Below are positions 1 to 8,729 of a stretch of DNA of 64,000 nucleotides, in pieces. Below the pieces are notes generated by a model, which had not been told where the DNA came from, did not search any database, and saw only the letters and a program-made list of their open reading frames with translations. The DNA is from Flectonema sp. DT1601 (taxonomy: Eukaryota; Euglenozoa; Diplonemea; Diplonemida; Diplonemidae): positions 606,227 to 670,226 of the forward strand of contig OZ025853.1 of assembly GCA_964019425.1 (NCBI GenBank), written 5' to 3'. The stretch's first letter is position 1; every line of letters starts with the position of its first letter. Made by a program: the position numbers and the translations under genes.

Positions 1-289
1 AAAGTTCACCAACTACGCCAGATTCATTCACAGAATCCTTCCAAAGGACACCAGAATCTCTGCCAGAGGAATGGCGATTGTGAACTCATTCGTCCACGAC
101 ATCTTTGAGAGACTGGCGTCTGAGGCAGGCAGAGTGACCGCACACGCTGAGCACAAGACCATCAGCTCCCAGGCGGTGATGGCTGCTGTCAAGCTTCAGC
201 TCCCAATTGACTTCGCTCAGGGAGCTATCCAGGCTGGAGCTCAGGCCATCAACCACTACGCTGATGCCGTTCGCAAGTCGAAGAAGTAA
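1..289 (+). CDS. Histone H2B, copy 1 (5' part outside window)
   Basis: This is the C-terminal 95 residues of a histone H2B; the window opens inside the gene, one base before a Lys codon. It holds the whole histone fold from KFTNYARFIH to the C-terminal AVRKSKK and is identical in protein to the full copies. The TAA is followed by the 3' UTR type 'aaacagcgg', shared with copies 6 to 9. The gene is the left edge of a block repeated 10,387 bp downstream, where copy 6 is the equivalent. An internal ATG at 71 is Met of the fold and not the start. H2B pairs with H2A in the nucleosome core. Confidence 0.97.
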   Translation, partial: KFTNYARFIHRILPKDTRISARGMAIVNSFVHDIFERLASEAGRVTAHAEHKTISSQAVMAAVKLQLPIDFAQGAIQAGAQAINHYADAVRKSKK

Positions 290-362
290 AAACAGCGGAT
301 TGGTATTTGTTGTGTTCTTGTGTTGAGATAGTAGTTTGTAGTTTTCTCAATTAACCTTGAGA

Positions 363-378
363 GGTGTTCCTTAACACC
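363..378 (+). promoter_or_regulatory. Histone-type 3' stem-loop, H2B copy 1
   Basis: GGTGTTCCTTAACACC forms a perfect 6-bp stem with loop CCTT, 74 nt after the stop codon. The size (6-bp stem, 4-nt loop, 16 nt in all) and the GG...CC ends match the stem-loop that binds SLBP in replication-dependent histone mRNAs of animals and green algae. That it works this way here is inferred from position and shape. Confidence 0.75.
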
Positions 379-529
379 AACGTGATTCTAATTTGTGATT
401 CGAAGACGATTACCGCATAAATCCACTTTTCAAACAGGAGAACATTCACTGCTGATCACTTTTTGCGTCAGGTTCTGCCTCTTAAAAGCTAACTCGAATG
501 CCATCCTTCAGTTTATTATTTCAACAACA

Positions 530-1645
530 ATGTTTCGCGTTGCTGCTGCATCTTCGATGGTGGCCATGTCATTGGCCTGTTTCCCTCAATGTGGTGACAG
601 TTGTGAGCTGATGTCACCACCTGGGCAGGGAGTGGTCACGAGGATGAAGAAGTTGAAACAAGAGTGCACTGCTGGAGAAGAAGTGACTTTCTCAGTAGAC
701 TACAACCCATGCACTCATAACTTAGAATACGTTGTGAAGACACCTAAAAGATGTGAACAGAGACAAGGAAATGTATTCACTTGTAAGAAGAATAAGAAGT
801 GTAAAGTAATTCCTTACTTGACGGAACTGAAACACTGCGACTGTTCGAAGTGCGAGAAGCTCCAGTGTGAGTGGACGCAGCGATGCGCGCTTCAGGAAGT
901 GCAGTGTGTACAGGCACCGTGTGACAAGCAGCCGACTTGTGTGGACAGGCCGTGCGACCTGCAGTGTGCGAAGGGGGAAGAGTGTCGCTTGGAGCAGGTG
1001 CAGTGTGTGGCACCACCTTGTGACCCAGTCCCGACGTGTGTTGCTAAAGACCCTGTTGGATGTACAGAAGAAGGACATGTTTGCCCTGACGGTAGTGTTG
1101 TGTTTAAAGATGAAAACAACAACTGTGAGTTCTTCCCGTGTCCTGACCAATGCAAAGGAGAGTGCGAGTTCGATGAGGAATGCGTACTGCAGCAAGTTCA
1201 ATGTGTGCAGGCACCTTGCCCCCCAGTCCCTGTCTGTGTTGACAAACCATGCACACGTGAATGCCCTGCTGGTGAGGAGTGTGAGCTCAGAGTTGTTCAA
1301 TGTCTGATTGCTCCTTGTCCGATTGAAGAGACCTGCGTTCCATCAGTTCCGGAAAGCCCGTGTGATAAGTGTGAAGCTCTGGATGTTTGTTACCTGAAGG
1401 AAGTAGTGTGTGTGTCGCCTCCATGTAACCCAGTCCCCACCTGTGTTACTAACCACTGCGCTACTGTCAGGTGTGGGTCGGGTACCGACTGTCTGATTGC
1501 TAACAATGGAGATTCGGCAATCTGCAAGCCGTGGAGTGAAATCAGCTGCCTTGATCAGCCTTGTGATGCTGGATTTACTTGTCAAGATGTGAGGAGAGTT
1601 TGTAAGCAGGCACCATGTCGTCAGTTTGTGTGCAATGCACACTGA
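530..1645 (+). CDS. Secreted cysteine-rich repeat protein, copy A
   Basis: The protein has 371 residues. The start at 530 is chosen because it follows an acceptor-like AG (510-511) by 18 nt, has the acaacaATG context of the H2B genes, and opens a signal peptide (MFRVAAASSMVAMSLA). Upstream in-frame codons have no ATG. After ~100 residues come about five Cys-rich units of the form C-x(4)-C-x-L-x(2)-V-x-C-x(3)-P-C-x(3)-P-x-C, such as CALQEVQCVQAPC. One different module, with CPDGS and CEFFPC, lies in the middle. The even, dense cysteines imply a disulfide-bonded extracellular or surface protein. The pattern recalls follistatin-, antistasin- or TIL-type inhibitor modules, but I cannot assign a family. 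It lies between two H2B genes and was duplicated with them; the two copies differ at four residues. Confidence 0.85.
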   Translation: MFRVAAASSMVAMSLACFPQCGDSCELMSPPGQGVVTRMKKLKQECTAGEEVTFSVDYNPCTHNLEYVVKTPKRCEQRQGNVFTCKKNKKCKVIPYLTELKHCDCSKCEKLQCEWTQRCALQEVQCVQAPCDKQPTCVDRPCDLQCAKGEECRLEQVQCVAPPCDPVPTCVAKDPVGCTEEGHVCPDGSVVFKDENNNCEFFPCPDQCKGECEFDEECVLQQVQCVQAPCPPVPVCVDKPCTRECPAGEECELRVVQCLIAPCPIEETCVPSVPESPCDKCEALDVCYLKEVVCVSPPCNPVPTCVTNHCATVRCGSGTDCLIANNGDSAICKPWSEISCLDQPCDAGFTCQDVRRVCKQAPCRQFVCNAH

Positions 1646-2207
1646 TACCCTAAAACAAGTTGAAAGTAAAAGTTCAAGGAAAGAAATAAAACAACGGATC
1701 AACTACTCACATCACATGCCAGTATCTCGTTAAGAGAACTGCAGCCTGACTGTGCTGGTATTGATAATCAAAGTATTGAATGTTCTCTGACTTTGATTTA
1801 GATTTGGTGTAGTTGTGAACTTAAGTTTTATGGGAAACGGAACGGACACTTTCATTTTTATTTTTTTTGCGCAGACTTTTCTACTAACATACCAGTAGTT
1901 GAGCCTCTCGCATACCTCTCACAAAGCAGGAAGCACAGCCATTATTATTTATTTGTTTTCCTTTCATATCCTTCCCTTGCGACGATGAAGGTTTTCCCAC
2001 TCTTGTTTAGTTAATGGTTTAACACACCCGACTGTCTGCTGAATAATACGACGAAAGATGGTATCGATCCAAATATCGTCAATTCGGTTGGATGCCGCTG
2101 CGGGTACTTCCTCTCTTCCTCTCTCTCTCTCTCTCTACTATTTTCATATCACTTATGAGAGAATTGATTAGAATTATATTCACAGCTCTGTAAGAACTTT
2201 CACAACA
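1646..2207 (+). other. Spacer, Cys-rich gene to H2B copy 2
   Basis: An AATAAA lies at 1686-1691, a plausible poly(A) signal for the Cys-rich gene. A CT microsatellite lies at about 2110-2136. The acceptor-like site for H2B copy 2 ends at 2185. I see no gene. The spacer is almost unchanged in the second copy at 12033-12594. Confidence 0.6.
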
Positions 2208-2621
2208 ATGGCCCTTTCACCAAGCAAGTCCAGCCAGAAGAAGTCGAGAACCCCAAAGTCGAAGAAAGAGAAGAAGACCGGGGAGAGAAAGAAGCCAAGA
2301 ATGAGCAAGAACGGAAAGAGAATCTCGAAGTCTAAGTTCACCAACTACGCCAGATTCATTCACAGAATCCTTCCAAAGGACACCAGAATCTCTGCCAGAG
2401 GAATGGCGATTGTGAACTCATTCGTCCACGACATCTTTGAGAGACTGGCGTCTGAGGCAGGCAGAGTGACCGCACACGCTGAGCACAAGACCATCAGCTC
2501 CCAGGCAGTGATGGCTGCTGTCAAGCTTCAGCTTCCAATTGACTTCGCTCAGGGAGCTATCCAGGCTGGAGCTCAGGCCATCAACCACTACGCTGATGCC
2601 GTTCGCAAGTCGAAGAAGTAA
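2208..2621 (+). CDS. Histone H2B, copy 2
   Basis: The protein has 137 residues. A basic N-terminal tail (about residues 1-40, rich in K, S and P, with KSKKEKKTGERKKPR) is followed by the H2B histone fold: KFTNYARFIHRILP (alpha 1), GMAIVNSFVHDIFERLASEAGRV (alpha 2), TISSQAVMAAVKLQLP (alpha 3), and a C-terminal helix in which QLPIDFAQGAIQAGAQAINHYA takes the place of the usual [22 protein letters not shown]. The tail carries SPSKSSQKK near its start. The ATG lies 22 nt after an AG at 2184-2185 in the context acaacaATGG. No intron is present. This is the reference copy for the array: copies 1, 3, 5, 6, 8 and 9 encode the same protein over the part seen. The role is nucleosome assembly with H2A. 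Confidence 0.98.
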   Translation: MALSPSKSSQKKSRTPKSKKEKKTGERKKPRMSKNGKRISKSKFTNYARFIHRILPKDTRISARGMAIVNSFVHDIFERLASEAGRVTAHAEHKTISSQAVMAAVKLQLPIDFAQGAIQAGAQAINHYADAVRKSKK

Positions 2622-2685
2622 GTTCCTTATTGTATTCCCTCTCTTGTTTTAAATTAATTCCAAACCACGACCGCTTGACGGGACC

Positions 2686-2701
2686 GGTGCTGCTCGGCAC
2701 C
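2686..2701 (+). promoter_or_regulatory. Histone-type 3' stem-loop, H2B copy 2
   Basis: GGTGCTGCTCGGCACC lies 65 nt after the stop: a 6-bp stem closed by a T-G wobble, loop GCTC, with one extra C-G pair outside (2685-2702). Copies 3 and 4 have the same hairpin at the same distance. Confidence 0.75.
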
Positions 2702-3156
2702 GCTAAGTTTGTTTACTGGAAAGTAATAAAATGATTTATTTATATTGTTAACAAAGCAACAGGAAACACGACACGAACATGTGAGAGTTTTGGAGGAAAA
2801 AAAAAATGCTGGCGCCCAACTGCGAAAAAAAAAAGAGCTATTCACAACAGCGAAAATTTTCATTTTTATGTAGGCAACGTAGAAAGTCTTATAATTATAA
2901 GTAATTCCGTGCATTGAGCAATCCATAACCGGGATTTCCCTCTGAGTTGAGTGGGGGATGAAAGGGGAACCAAAATTTTGTTTTTATTGACCTGATGTAA
3001 ACCTTAATAATATGCTGTACGTGTTGTTTTGCTAGTGAAAAAAAAGAGAATCGCAAATGGGGTACTGGAAGTGGCATCGGCGATGCCACCGACAATAGTG
3101 TTAAAGGTTGAGTCGTCAAGTTCAAAAAATTTCCCTTTAATATTTATTTGATTTTG
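2702..3156 (+). other. Spacer without a recognised gene
   Basis: AT-rich DNA with short A runs. Short open frames on both strands lack an acceptor-like site and any recognisable domain. Nothing else seen. Confidence 0.5.
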
Positions 3157-3854
3157 AAGTATAAAGAAAAACTAATTTTGGTCCGGCGCAGTTATGACCT
3201 TAAACTGACTGTCATCTTACCTGATCCTTTTGGTTTTCATTTCTTGCTGAGTGATATGGCTATGTGCTGCCCAAAAGTTTTTGTGGTACATTTCTAAAGC
3301 TTTTCGGTAAGCCCACAGTACAATTATAATGCTTTGGACAACTGGGGGTCAACGATCCTCGGTACTGTCCCGGGGTTTTCTATTTTCTTTCGTGGAGTGT
3401 GGGCATATGGCACATGTGGTCGTATTATAAGGAAAGATGTATATGAAAGAAGATTTTTTATTTTTTTTGTACCTACAAACCTATTGTTCGGTAAAAAGAG
3501 AATTGTGGCAGCGTAACTAACCTATTCCTTTATTAGGATTTTCTACCGGTTGCGCACAAACAAAATAAAAGTGTGAGTGAGTAAGTAAAAAAGTGAAGTT
3601 TGCCGATTATTTTTCACCTTCCCCCCCCCACTCCCAGATCATTTCTCTTTTATTTTCTTTAGTTGTTTACAACCTGTTAGCCTCTGGGCAAGGTGGAAGC
3701 TGGAAGTTGATCACTTCCAGCCAATACTATGACACTACAATCTTCGCGATTGGGTCCTTACTGATGCGGGCTACCCAGACCCCTCGTAGTCATCAGTTTG
3801 TATTTTGCTAAAAAAAAAAAAAAAAAAAAAAAAGTATAAAGAAAAACTAATTTT
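3157..3854 (+). mobile_element. Poly(A) retroposon with 23-bp target-site duplications
   Basis: A 23-bp direct repeat beginning AAGTATAAAG and ending CTAATTTT stands at 3157-3179 and again at 3832-3854. Between the two lies a ~650-bp insert ending in a run of about 23 A. Long direct repeats plus a 3' poly(A) tail are the mark of target-primed reverse transcription, so this is a LINE-mobilised retroposon (SINE or processed transcript) on the + strand. Identical duplications mean a fairly recent insertion. Its middle (about 3226-3474 and 3607-3745) recurs at 35720-36080 without the tail. No protein is evident. A Pol III A/B box pair is not convincing, so the SINE label is uncertain. Confidence 0.8.
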
Positions 3855-4411
3855 AAACTGTAACGGGCTACAGGGCATCATGGGGGCGCTCTATTTTGAC
3901 AGCACATATGGGGATTTATCGATACTAACTGTTGGTCTCTCGAACCCTATATTCGTTTTAGCAAGTTTCAAGTTGCTTTATATTTAATCATAGTATCAAG
4001 TTCCCCACTTGTCTTCCTGCAACTATTACTTTAAAAGATGCCTTTTGAAATGGCAATTGTTTTTGAGTTCCTATAAGCAATTAACCCTTGCGGTGGTTGA
4101 AAAAGAAGTACCCGGCAATTCCCGGAAAAGCAGAAGTTGGATCTCAGGTCGGTGACAGAAATTTCGATACCAATTAATTTGGAAAGAGTGCATTCAGTTC
4201 ACTTATCACTTTTTATTTTAACAGCGAAGATGATATTAACAGAATCCCCAGTGGCGTTAATCTTAATAGGTTGGGACTAAATTGTGCAAAAAAAAAAAAA
4301 AAAAAAAAAAAAGAAGTCTGTTTGAAGAAATATGTTTCGCGCGTTTGTTAATCTCATCATACTCCCAAGACATTCATCATCACATTTCGTAGGTTACTCA
4401 GGCGAGTTAAA
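3855..4411 (+). other. Spacer before the Ubl-LRR gene
   Basis: No gene seen. An A run occupies about 4289-4312; I found no convincing direct repeat around it. An acceptor-like AG at 4400-4401 stands 10 nt before the next ATG. Confidence 0.5.
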
Positions 4412-5902
4412 ATGCAACTCTCGGTTACGTTCCCGGACACCGGATTTCCTGACGTTGTTTTTACAGCTTCTGGAGAGTCGCTCGTGAAGGATGCATTACA
4501 GGTTGCAGCTGACGAGTGGGGTACCGATGCTGACTTTCTTGAGCTTTCTCTCGCAGGATCGCTGCTTCGAGCAGGTAATCGACTGGTGTCGTATGGAGTG
4601 GAGGACGGCTCGCTGTTGGATGCATCGGTGGTGCGCTTGTTTGGATTGGAATGGTTCACAGATGTTGCAAAGAGAGCGAAGGCATTCCTACGAGGAGAAC
4701 GGGATCAGGACGGGTTTTTCTGCCTTGATACTCCCACATTCGCTGTGGATGGCTGTCTTCAGTTTGACAACGATGAGTGGTTCTCGAATGATATTACGAA
4801 CATCTCATTCAGCAACTCTGAACCCTCAGTCACAACCGTTTCAGATTATTTCTTAGCTCAATTAGGTGAGGTTACAAATATCCGTCTGTCTGGTCTTCAA
4901 TACGTCACAGTTGTTGGTGATTATTTCCTCCAAGATTGCGAGTTACTAACATCCGTAGACTTGCCAAGTCTCAGCAATGTTTCAGCTGTTGGAGACTATT
5001 TTCTATATAATTGTTCATCCCTCACATCTCTGGACTTATCAAGCCTCAGCAATATTTCAGCTGTTGGAGACTGTTTTCTAAGTTGTTGTTCATCCCTCAC
5101 ATCTCTGGACTTATCAAGTCTCAGCAATATTTCAGCTGTTGAAGACTATTTTCTATATAAGTGTTCATCCCTCACATCTCTGGACTTATCAAGTCTCAGC
5201 AATATTTCAGCTGTTGGAGACTGTTTTCTAAGTTGTTGTTCATCCCTCACATCTCTGGACTTATCAAGTCTCAGCAATATTTCAGCTGTTGGAGACTGTT
5301 TTCTAAGTTGTTGTTCATCCCTCACATCTCTGGACTTATCAAGTCTCAGCAATATTTCAGCTGTTGGAGACTGTTTTCTAAGTTGTTGTTCATCCCTCAC
5401 ATCTCTGGACTTGCCGAGTCTCAGCAATATTTCAGCTGTTGAAGACTATTTTCTATATAAGTGTTCATCCCTCACATCTCTGGACTTATCAAGTCTCAGC
5501 AATATTTCAGCTGTTGGAGACTGTTTTCTAAGTTGTTGTTCATCCCTCACATCTCTGGACTTGGCAAGTCCCAGCAATATTTCAGCTGTTGAAGACTATT
5601 TTCTATATAAGTGTTCATCCCTCACATCTCTGGACTTATCAAGTCTCAGCAATATTTCAGCTGTTGGAGACTGTTTTCTAAGTTGTTGTTCATCCCTCAC
5701 ATCTCTGGACTTGGCAAGTCCCAGCAATATTTCAGCTGTTGGAGACGATTTTCTAAGTGATTGTTCATCCCTCACATCTCTGGACTTATCAAGTCTCAGC
5801 AATGTTTCAGCTGTTGGAAACAATTTTCTATATAATTGTTCATCACTTACTTCCTTGGATTTTTCCCTCATGAATGTGGCATCCGTTGGAAGTAAGTTCT
5901 AA
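4412..5902 (+). CDS. Ubiquitin-like domain fused to BspA-type leucine-rich repeats
   Basis: The protein has 496 residues. Residues 1-77 look like a ubiquitin fold: MQLSVTFPD at the first strand, then a helix, and LRAGNRLVSYGVEDGSLL matching the ubiquitin segment around 'AGKQLEDGRTLSDY'. I see no C-terminal Gly-Gly, so it is more likely an integral Ubl than a conjugated modifier. A linker (78-~180) leads to about 12.7 repeats of 25 residues, LTSLDLSSLSNISAVGD then CFLSCCSS or YFLYKCSS, the BspA-like LRR class known from bacteria and many protists. There is no signal peptide or membrane segment, so it is likely intracellular. The repeats would form a protein-binding solenoid. The last repeat is cut short: the repeat DNA continues past the TAA in another frame, which suggests a one-base loss shortened the C-terminus. 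Confidence 0.85.
   Translation: MQLSVTFPDTGFPDVVFTASGESLVKDALQVAADEWGTDADFLELSLAGSLLRAGNRLVSYGVEDGSLLDASVVRLFGLEWFTDVAKRAKAFLRGERDQDGFFCLDTPTFAVDGCLQFDNDEWFSNDITNISFSNSEPSVTTVSDYFLAQLGEVTNIRLSGLQYVTVVGDYFLQDCELLTSVDLPSLSNVSAVGDYFLYNCSSLTSLDLSSLSNISAVGDCFLSCCSSLTSLDLSSLSNISAVEDYFLYKCSSLTSLDLSSLSNISAVGDCFLSCCSSLTSLDLSSLSNISAVGDCFLSCCSSLTSLDLSSLSNISAVGDCFLSCCSSLTSLDLPSLSNISAVEDYFLYKCSSLTSLDLSSLSNISAVGDCFLSCCSSLTSLDLASPSNISAVEDYFLYKCSSLTSLDLSSLSNISAVGDCFLSCCSSLTSLDLASPSNISAVGDDFLSDCSSLTSLDLSSLSNVSAVGNNFLYNCSSLTSLDFSLMNVASVGSKF
4957..5893 (+). repeat. 75-bp coding tandem repeat (LRR)
   Basis: About 12 units of exactly 75 bp lie in frame and are nearly identical in DNA, including synonymous sites. 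Two main types alternate irregularly: one coding CFLSCC and one coding YFLYKC. Such uniform DNA points to recent expansion or gene conversion rather than protein-level selection alone. Confidence 0.9.
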
Positions 5903-6894
5903 ATAACTGTTCATCCGTTAACAGAGACCAACTGCATACGAGAGTAAGGAATTTGTAATGACGGAAAACATAAGTGTTGTTTCCAATGTGTGTGCGTTAT
6001 TCCCTTTTGTTTTATTTCGAGGTATTTAATATATCTTTTATTCAAGTTTCTCATTACTGGGTTCTGATGTGAAGAAGCATGTTATGAAACTTATTGATAA
6101 TGCTAATTAAACTACCGATTTAAACATTGTTATTGACGAGCTTTCTGTAGTAGATGCGGTGACTGGTTAGGGATCTGATAGAATGTGACTGGGTCACATT
6201 CTATCAGACACCCAACCCCGTTTGGAATTCCCCACCCGCCCTTCCCCCGCCAGTGTCCGGTCGAATCGATACGGGCCTGGCACAATCCCTGCGCGGAAGT
6301 AATCTGCACCCATCCACGGTGTAGATACTTCTTTGTGTTGATCTCAGCTTGTTTAGGTAATGCCTTATTCTCTTATCATATTTCCTTCTCAGGTGCAAAC
6401 AGTGATGGAAAGCGAATTACCGAAATGTTCTCTTTTGTAAACATGTTTTAAATTGACGTTTCTGAATGCCTTTCCCTGCTGTGATTCTCCAGTGCCGTAC
6501 TGCACTGAATGACAACACGGACAAAGAGACATGTATGCAGACACGTTAGAAACATTGATTGTGATGTAGAATACGTACGTCATCTGCAGAGTGTTAGCCT
6601 ATATTAGCATTATTAGTCACTGTGTCGTGAGTCTTTTAATTTCATCATTCAGCTTTGATGCAACACAGAGATTGATATTCGTATAAATCAATTTTACAAC
6701 ATCGAACAGTTAACCCCGGGGGGCGGTGAGTGATGTCTTATCTTATTTCTGATCCTCTTTTAAGGAATGGGTAATCAATCCACTCGGAGATATTAACAAG
6801 TTCACCAACCCCTCAGTTTGGTTACTGTAGTTTATTTGTGAATCCCAGTTGATAACCTTCTCTGTTAGTTTATATTTACAACACTTTCAAAACA
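5903..6894 (+). other. Spacer, Ubl-LRR gene to H2B copy 3
   Basis: About 1 kb with no supported gene. It holds a strong inverted repeat at 6174-6208 (listed separately), a GC-rich stretch near 6215-6300, and the acceptor-like AG at 6867-6868 for H2B copy 3. Confidence 0.5.
6174..6208. repeat. Perfect 16-bp inverted repeat with 3-nt spacer
   Basis: TCTGATAGAATGTGAC at 6174-6189 and its exact reverse complement at 6193-6208 are separated by TGG. It could form a very stable hairpin or cruciform, or be a dyad binding site. It is not next to a stop codon and does not resemble the histone stem-loops. Confidence 0.9.
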
Positions 6895-7308
6895 ATGGCC
6901 CTTTCACCAAGCAAGTCCAGCCAGAAGAAGTCGAGAACCCCAAAGTCGAAGAAGGAGAAGAAGACCGGGGAGAGAAAGAAGCCAAGAATGAGCAAGAACG
7001 GAAAGAGAATCTCGAAGTCTAAGTTCACCAACTACGCCAGATTCATTCACAGAATCCTTCCAAAGGACACCAGAATCTCTGCCAGAGGAATGGCGATTGT
7101 GAACTCATTCGTCCACGACATCTTTGAGAGACTGGCGTCTGAGGCAGGCAGAGTGACCGCACACGCTGAGCACAAGACCATCAGCTCCCAGGCAGTGATG
7201 GCTGCTGTCAAGCTTCAGCTTCCAATTGACTTCGCTCAGGGAGCTATCCAGGCTGGAGCTCAGGCCATCAACCACTACGCTGATGCCGTTCGCAAGTCGA
7301 AGAAGTAA
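6895..7308 (+). CDS. Histone H2B, copy 3
   Basis: A full 137-residue H2B, protein identical to copy 2. It starts 26 nt after an AG at 6867-6868. Its 3' flank is nearly identical to that of copy 4 for about 145 bp and to that of copy 2 through the stem-loop, so these three copies share one 3' UTR class. Confidence 0.98.
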   Translation: MALSPSKSSQKKSRTPKSKKEKKTGERKKPRMSKNGKRISKSKFTNYARFIHRILPKDTRISARGMAIVNSFVHDIFERLASEAGRVTAHAEHKTISSQAVMAAVKLQLPIDFAQGAIQAGAQAINHYADAVRKSKK

Positions 7309-7372
7309 GTTCCTTATTGTATTCCCTCTCTTGTTTTAAATTAGTTCCAAACTACGACCGCTTGACGGGACC

Positions 7373-7388
7373 GGTGCTGCTCGGCACC
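7373..7388 (+). promoter_or_regulatory. Histone-type 3' stem-loop, H2B copy 3
   Basis: The same hairpin as copy 2, 65 nt after the stop. Confidence 0.75.
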
Positions 7389-7607
7389 GTTTTGTATGTA
7401 ACAACAAATGTAATATTTTAGTAATTAATTCCTCTTACTCTTAACAGGAAATATTAAGAGATTGCTTGCTACTGGTAATCTCATTATGCATCATTACAAT
7501 TATTAGTGGAGATAACCCAATTACGTTGTGGTCTCGTTTTCGAATATGATGATGAACTTGTTCGAAATTCTTTTTTTCTTCTAACAGAAATCTCAATCTA
7601 TTTAGCA

Positions 7608-8192
7608 ATGCGTGTTCTATCCGCTCTTTTTGCCGCCTTTGCGTGTGCCTCAGCTGCTCCTGAGAAGTTTGCGATAAAGTTCACTACGGATATTAATGCT
7701 TCTGGTAACAACGTGATCATGTTGAACGTTACGAGAAGTGACGCACCAATTGGAGCAGATCACTTGTATGAGTTAGTACAGGATGGGTTTTATGACCAGG
7801 CAGCTTACTTTAGAGTCGTTCCAAACTTTGTTCTTCAGTTTGGAATTGCTGGAGAACCAGCTGAGAACAAGAAGTGGAACAAACCAATAAATGATGATCC
7901 TGTTGTTGGTTCAAACCTCGCAGGTACTGTCTCATATGCTACTGCTGGACCAAACACCAGAACCACTCAGTTATTTATTAACTACGTTGATAACAAGCAG
8001 CTTGACACCATGGGATTCGCTCCCGTTGGTATCGTCACTCAGGGACTTGATGTTGCTAAGGCTGTTTTCAACCCAACCCCAGGAAATCCAAATGGAGTTG
8101 ACCAGCAGCAGTACACATCTAAGGGAAACACTTGGATCAAACAGGAATACCCAACTATTAACTTCATAACTAATGCTACTATCGTACATTAA
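7608..8192 (+). CDS. Secreted cyclophilin-type peptidyl-prolyl isomerase
   Basis: The protein has 194 residues. The ATG at 7608 follows a textbook acceptor-like site (pyrimidines then CTAACAG ending at 7587) by 20 nt and opens a signal peptide (MRVLSALFAAFACASA). The cyclophilin domain fills the rest: YFRVVPNFVLQFG carries the catalytic Arg69, NTRTTQLFINYVDN carries Gln121 and Phe123, and the end INFITNATIVH matches the final strand. The Trp and His usual in human cyclophilin A are replaced around QLDTMGFAPVG, a form seen in bacterial-type cyclophilins. It would catalyse proline cis-trans isomerisation in the secretory pathway or outside the cell. A C-terminal KDEL-type signal is absent. Confidence 0.93.
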   Translation: MRVLSALFAAFACASAAPEKFAIKFTTDINASGNNVIMLNVTRSDAPIGADHLYELVQDGFYDQAAYFRVVPNFVLQFGIAGEPAENKKWNKPINDDPVVGSNLAGTVSYATAGPNTRTTQLFINYVDNKQLDTMGFAPVGIVTQGLDVAKAVFNPTPGNPNGVDQQQYTSKGNTWIKQEYPTINFITNATIVH

Positions 8193-8729
8193 GTATTGTT
8201 GAAAAGGGATTGATCTTTCCTTTATTTCCGTCAACGTTAATTGTTTTTTTCTTTCCCCTTTTTTCCCCTTCTTTTTGTCGCATTTGAATGTATGACTTTA
8301 TACATCTCTTTTTTGTGCATTCGGCGACAGCTTATATTAACCGGAGAGTGTGACCGATTCGAACACACGGAAATAGCGTTCTCAATATAACCGTTGATTA
8401 AGATAAAGGAAAGAAAAAATAAATATCTCCAGCTTTCTTTATTTAATTGTTCTTTCTTGCGTGTTTTTTTTTTTTTTTTTTTTTTTTTTTTGTCTTTTAA
8501 TACATGAATTTTATATATAAAACAATAACAAAACATAAGACTCAAATCTTGTATCGTCATGCAAGGTCAGTAATACGTGTGCACGTGTAGGATATAACCC
8601 TTGTGTGGTTCTCTGTTATTGTCTCTATTTTCTCTGACAGGAATTCTTACGGTGATATTCTTTCTTTTCTCATGCCGACGTCACATATATATTTTTGTCT
8701 CCCTTTTAGTAAGAAATACTAACAAAACA
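8193..8729 (+). other. Spacer, cyclophilin to H2B copy 4
   Basis: No gene seen. It includes a run of about 26 T near 8466-8491 and a pyrimidine tract with acceptor-like AG at 8708-8709 serving H2B copy 4. Confidence 0.5.

Larger units (their letters stand above)
1..2621 (+). repeat. Duplicated block, left copy (H2B / Cys-rich / H2B)
   Basis: This block recurs at 10388-13008 with an offset of exactly 10,387 bp at every landmark I compared (both H2B genes, the Cys-rich gene, stem-loop), so the copies have no net length difference. Non-coding parts are nearly identical too. The left edge is outside the window. The right edge falls inside the second H2B gene, because the flanks after the stop differ ('taagttcc' here, 'taaaaaca' in the right copy). 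Both ends in or near H2B genes suggest unequal exchange between H2B copies. Confidence 0.9.

Noticed and set aside
395-529. An N-terminal extension of the Cys-rich protein
   Set aside because: The extension lacks an ATG and lies upstream of the AG at 511; the signal peptide starts at 530.
722-1307. Overlapping frames on both strands of the Cys-rich genes
   Set aside because: Shadows of the Cys-rich frame; no start signals and the same pattern in both duplicates.
3334-3811. Two short frames inside the retroposon
   Set aside because: They are not preserved in the related copy at 35.7 kb and have no start signals.
4289-4312. A second retroposon ending in the A run
   Set aside because: No matching direct repeat could be found on the two sides.
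5146-5871. Open frames on other frames and strand within the LRR gene
   Set aside because: The 75-bp unit is a multiple of 3, so any frame open in one unit stays open; only the Ubl-LRR frame has an acceptor-like AG and a domain.
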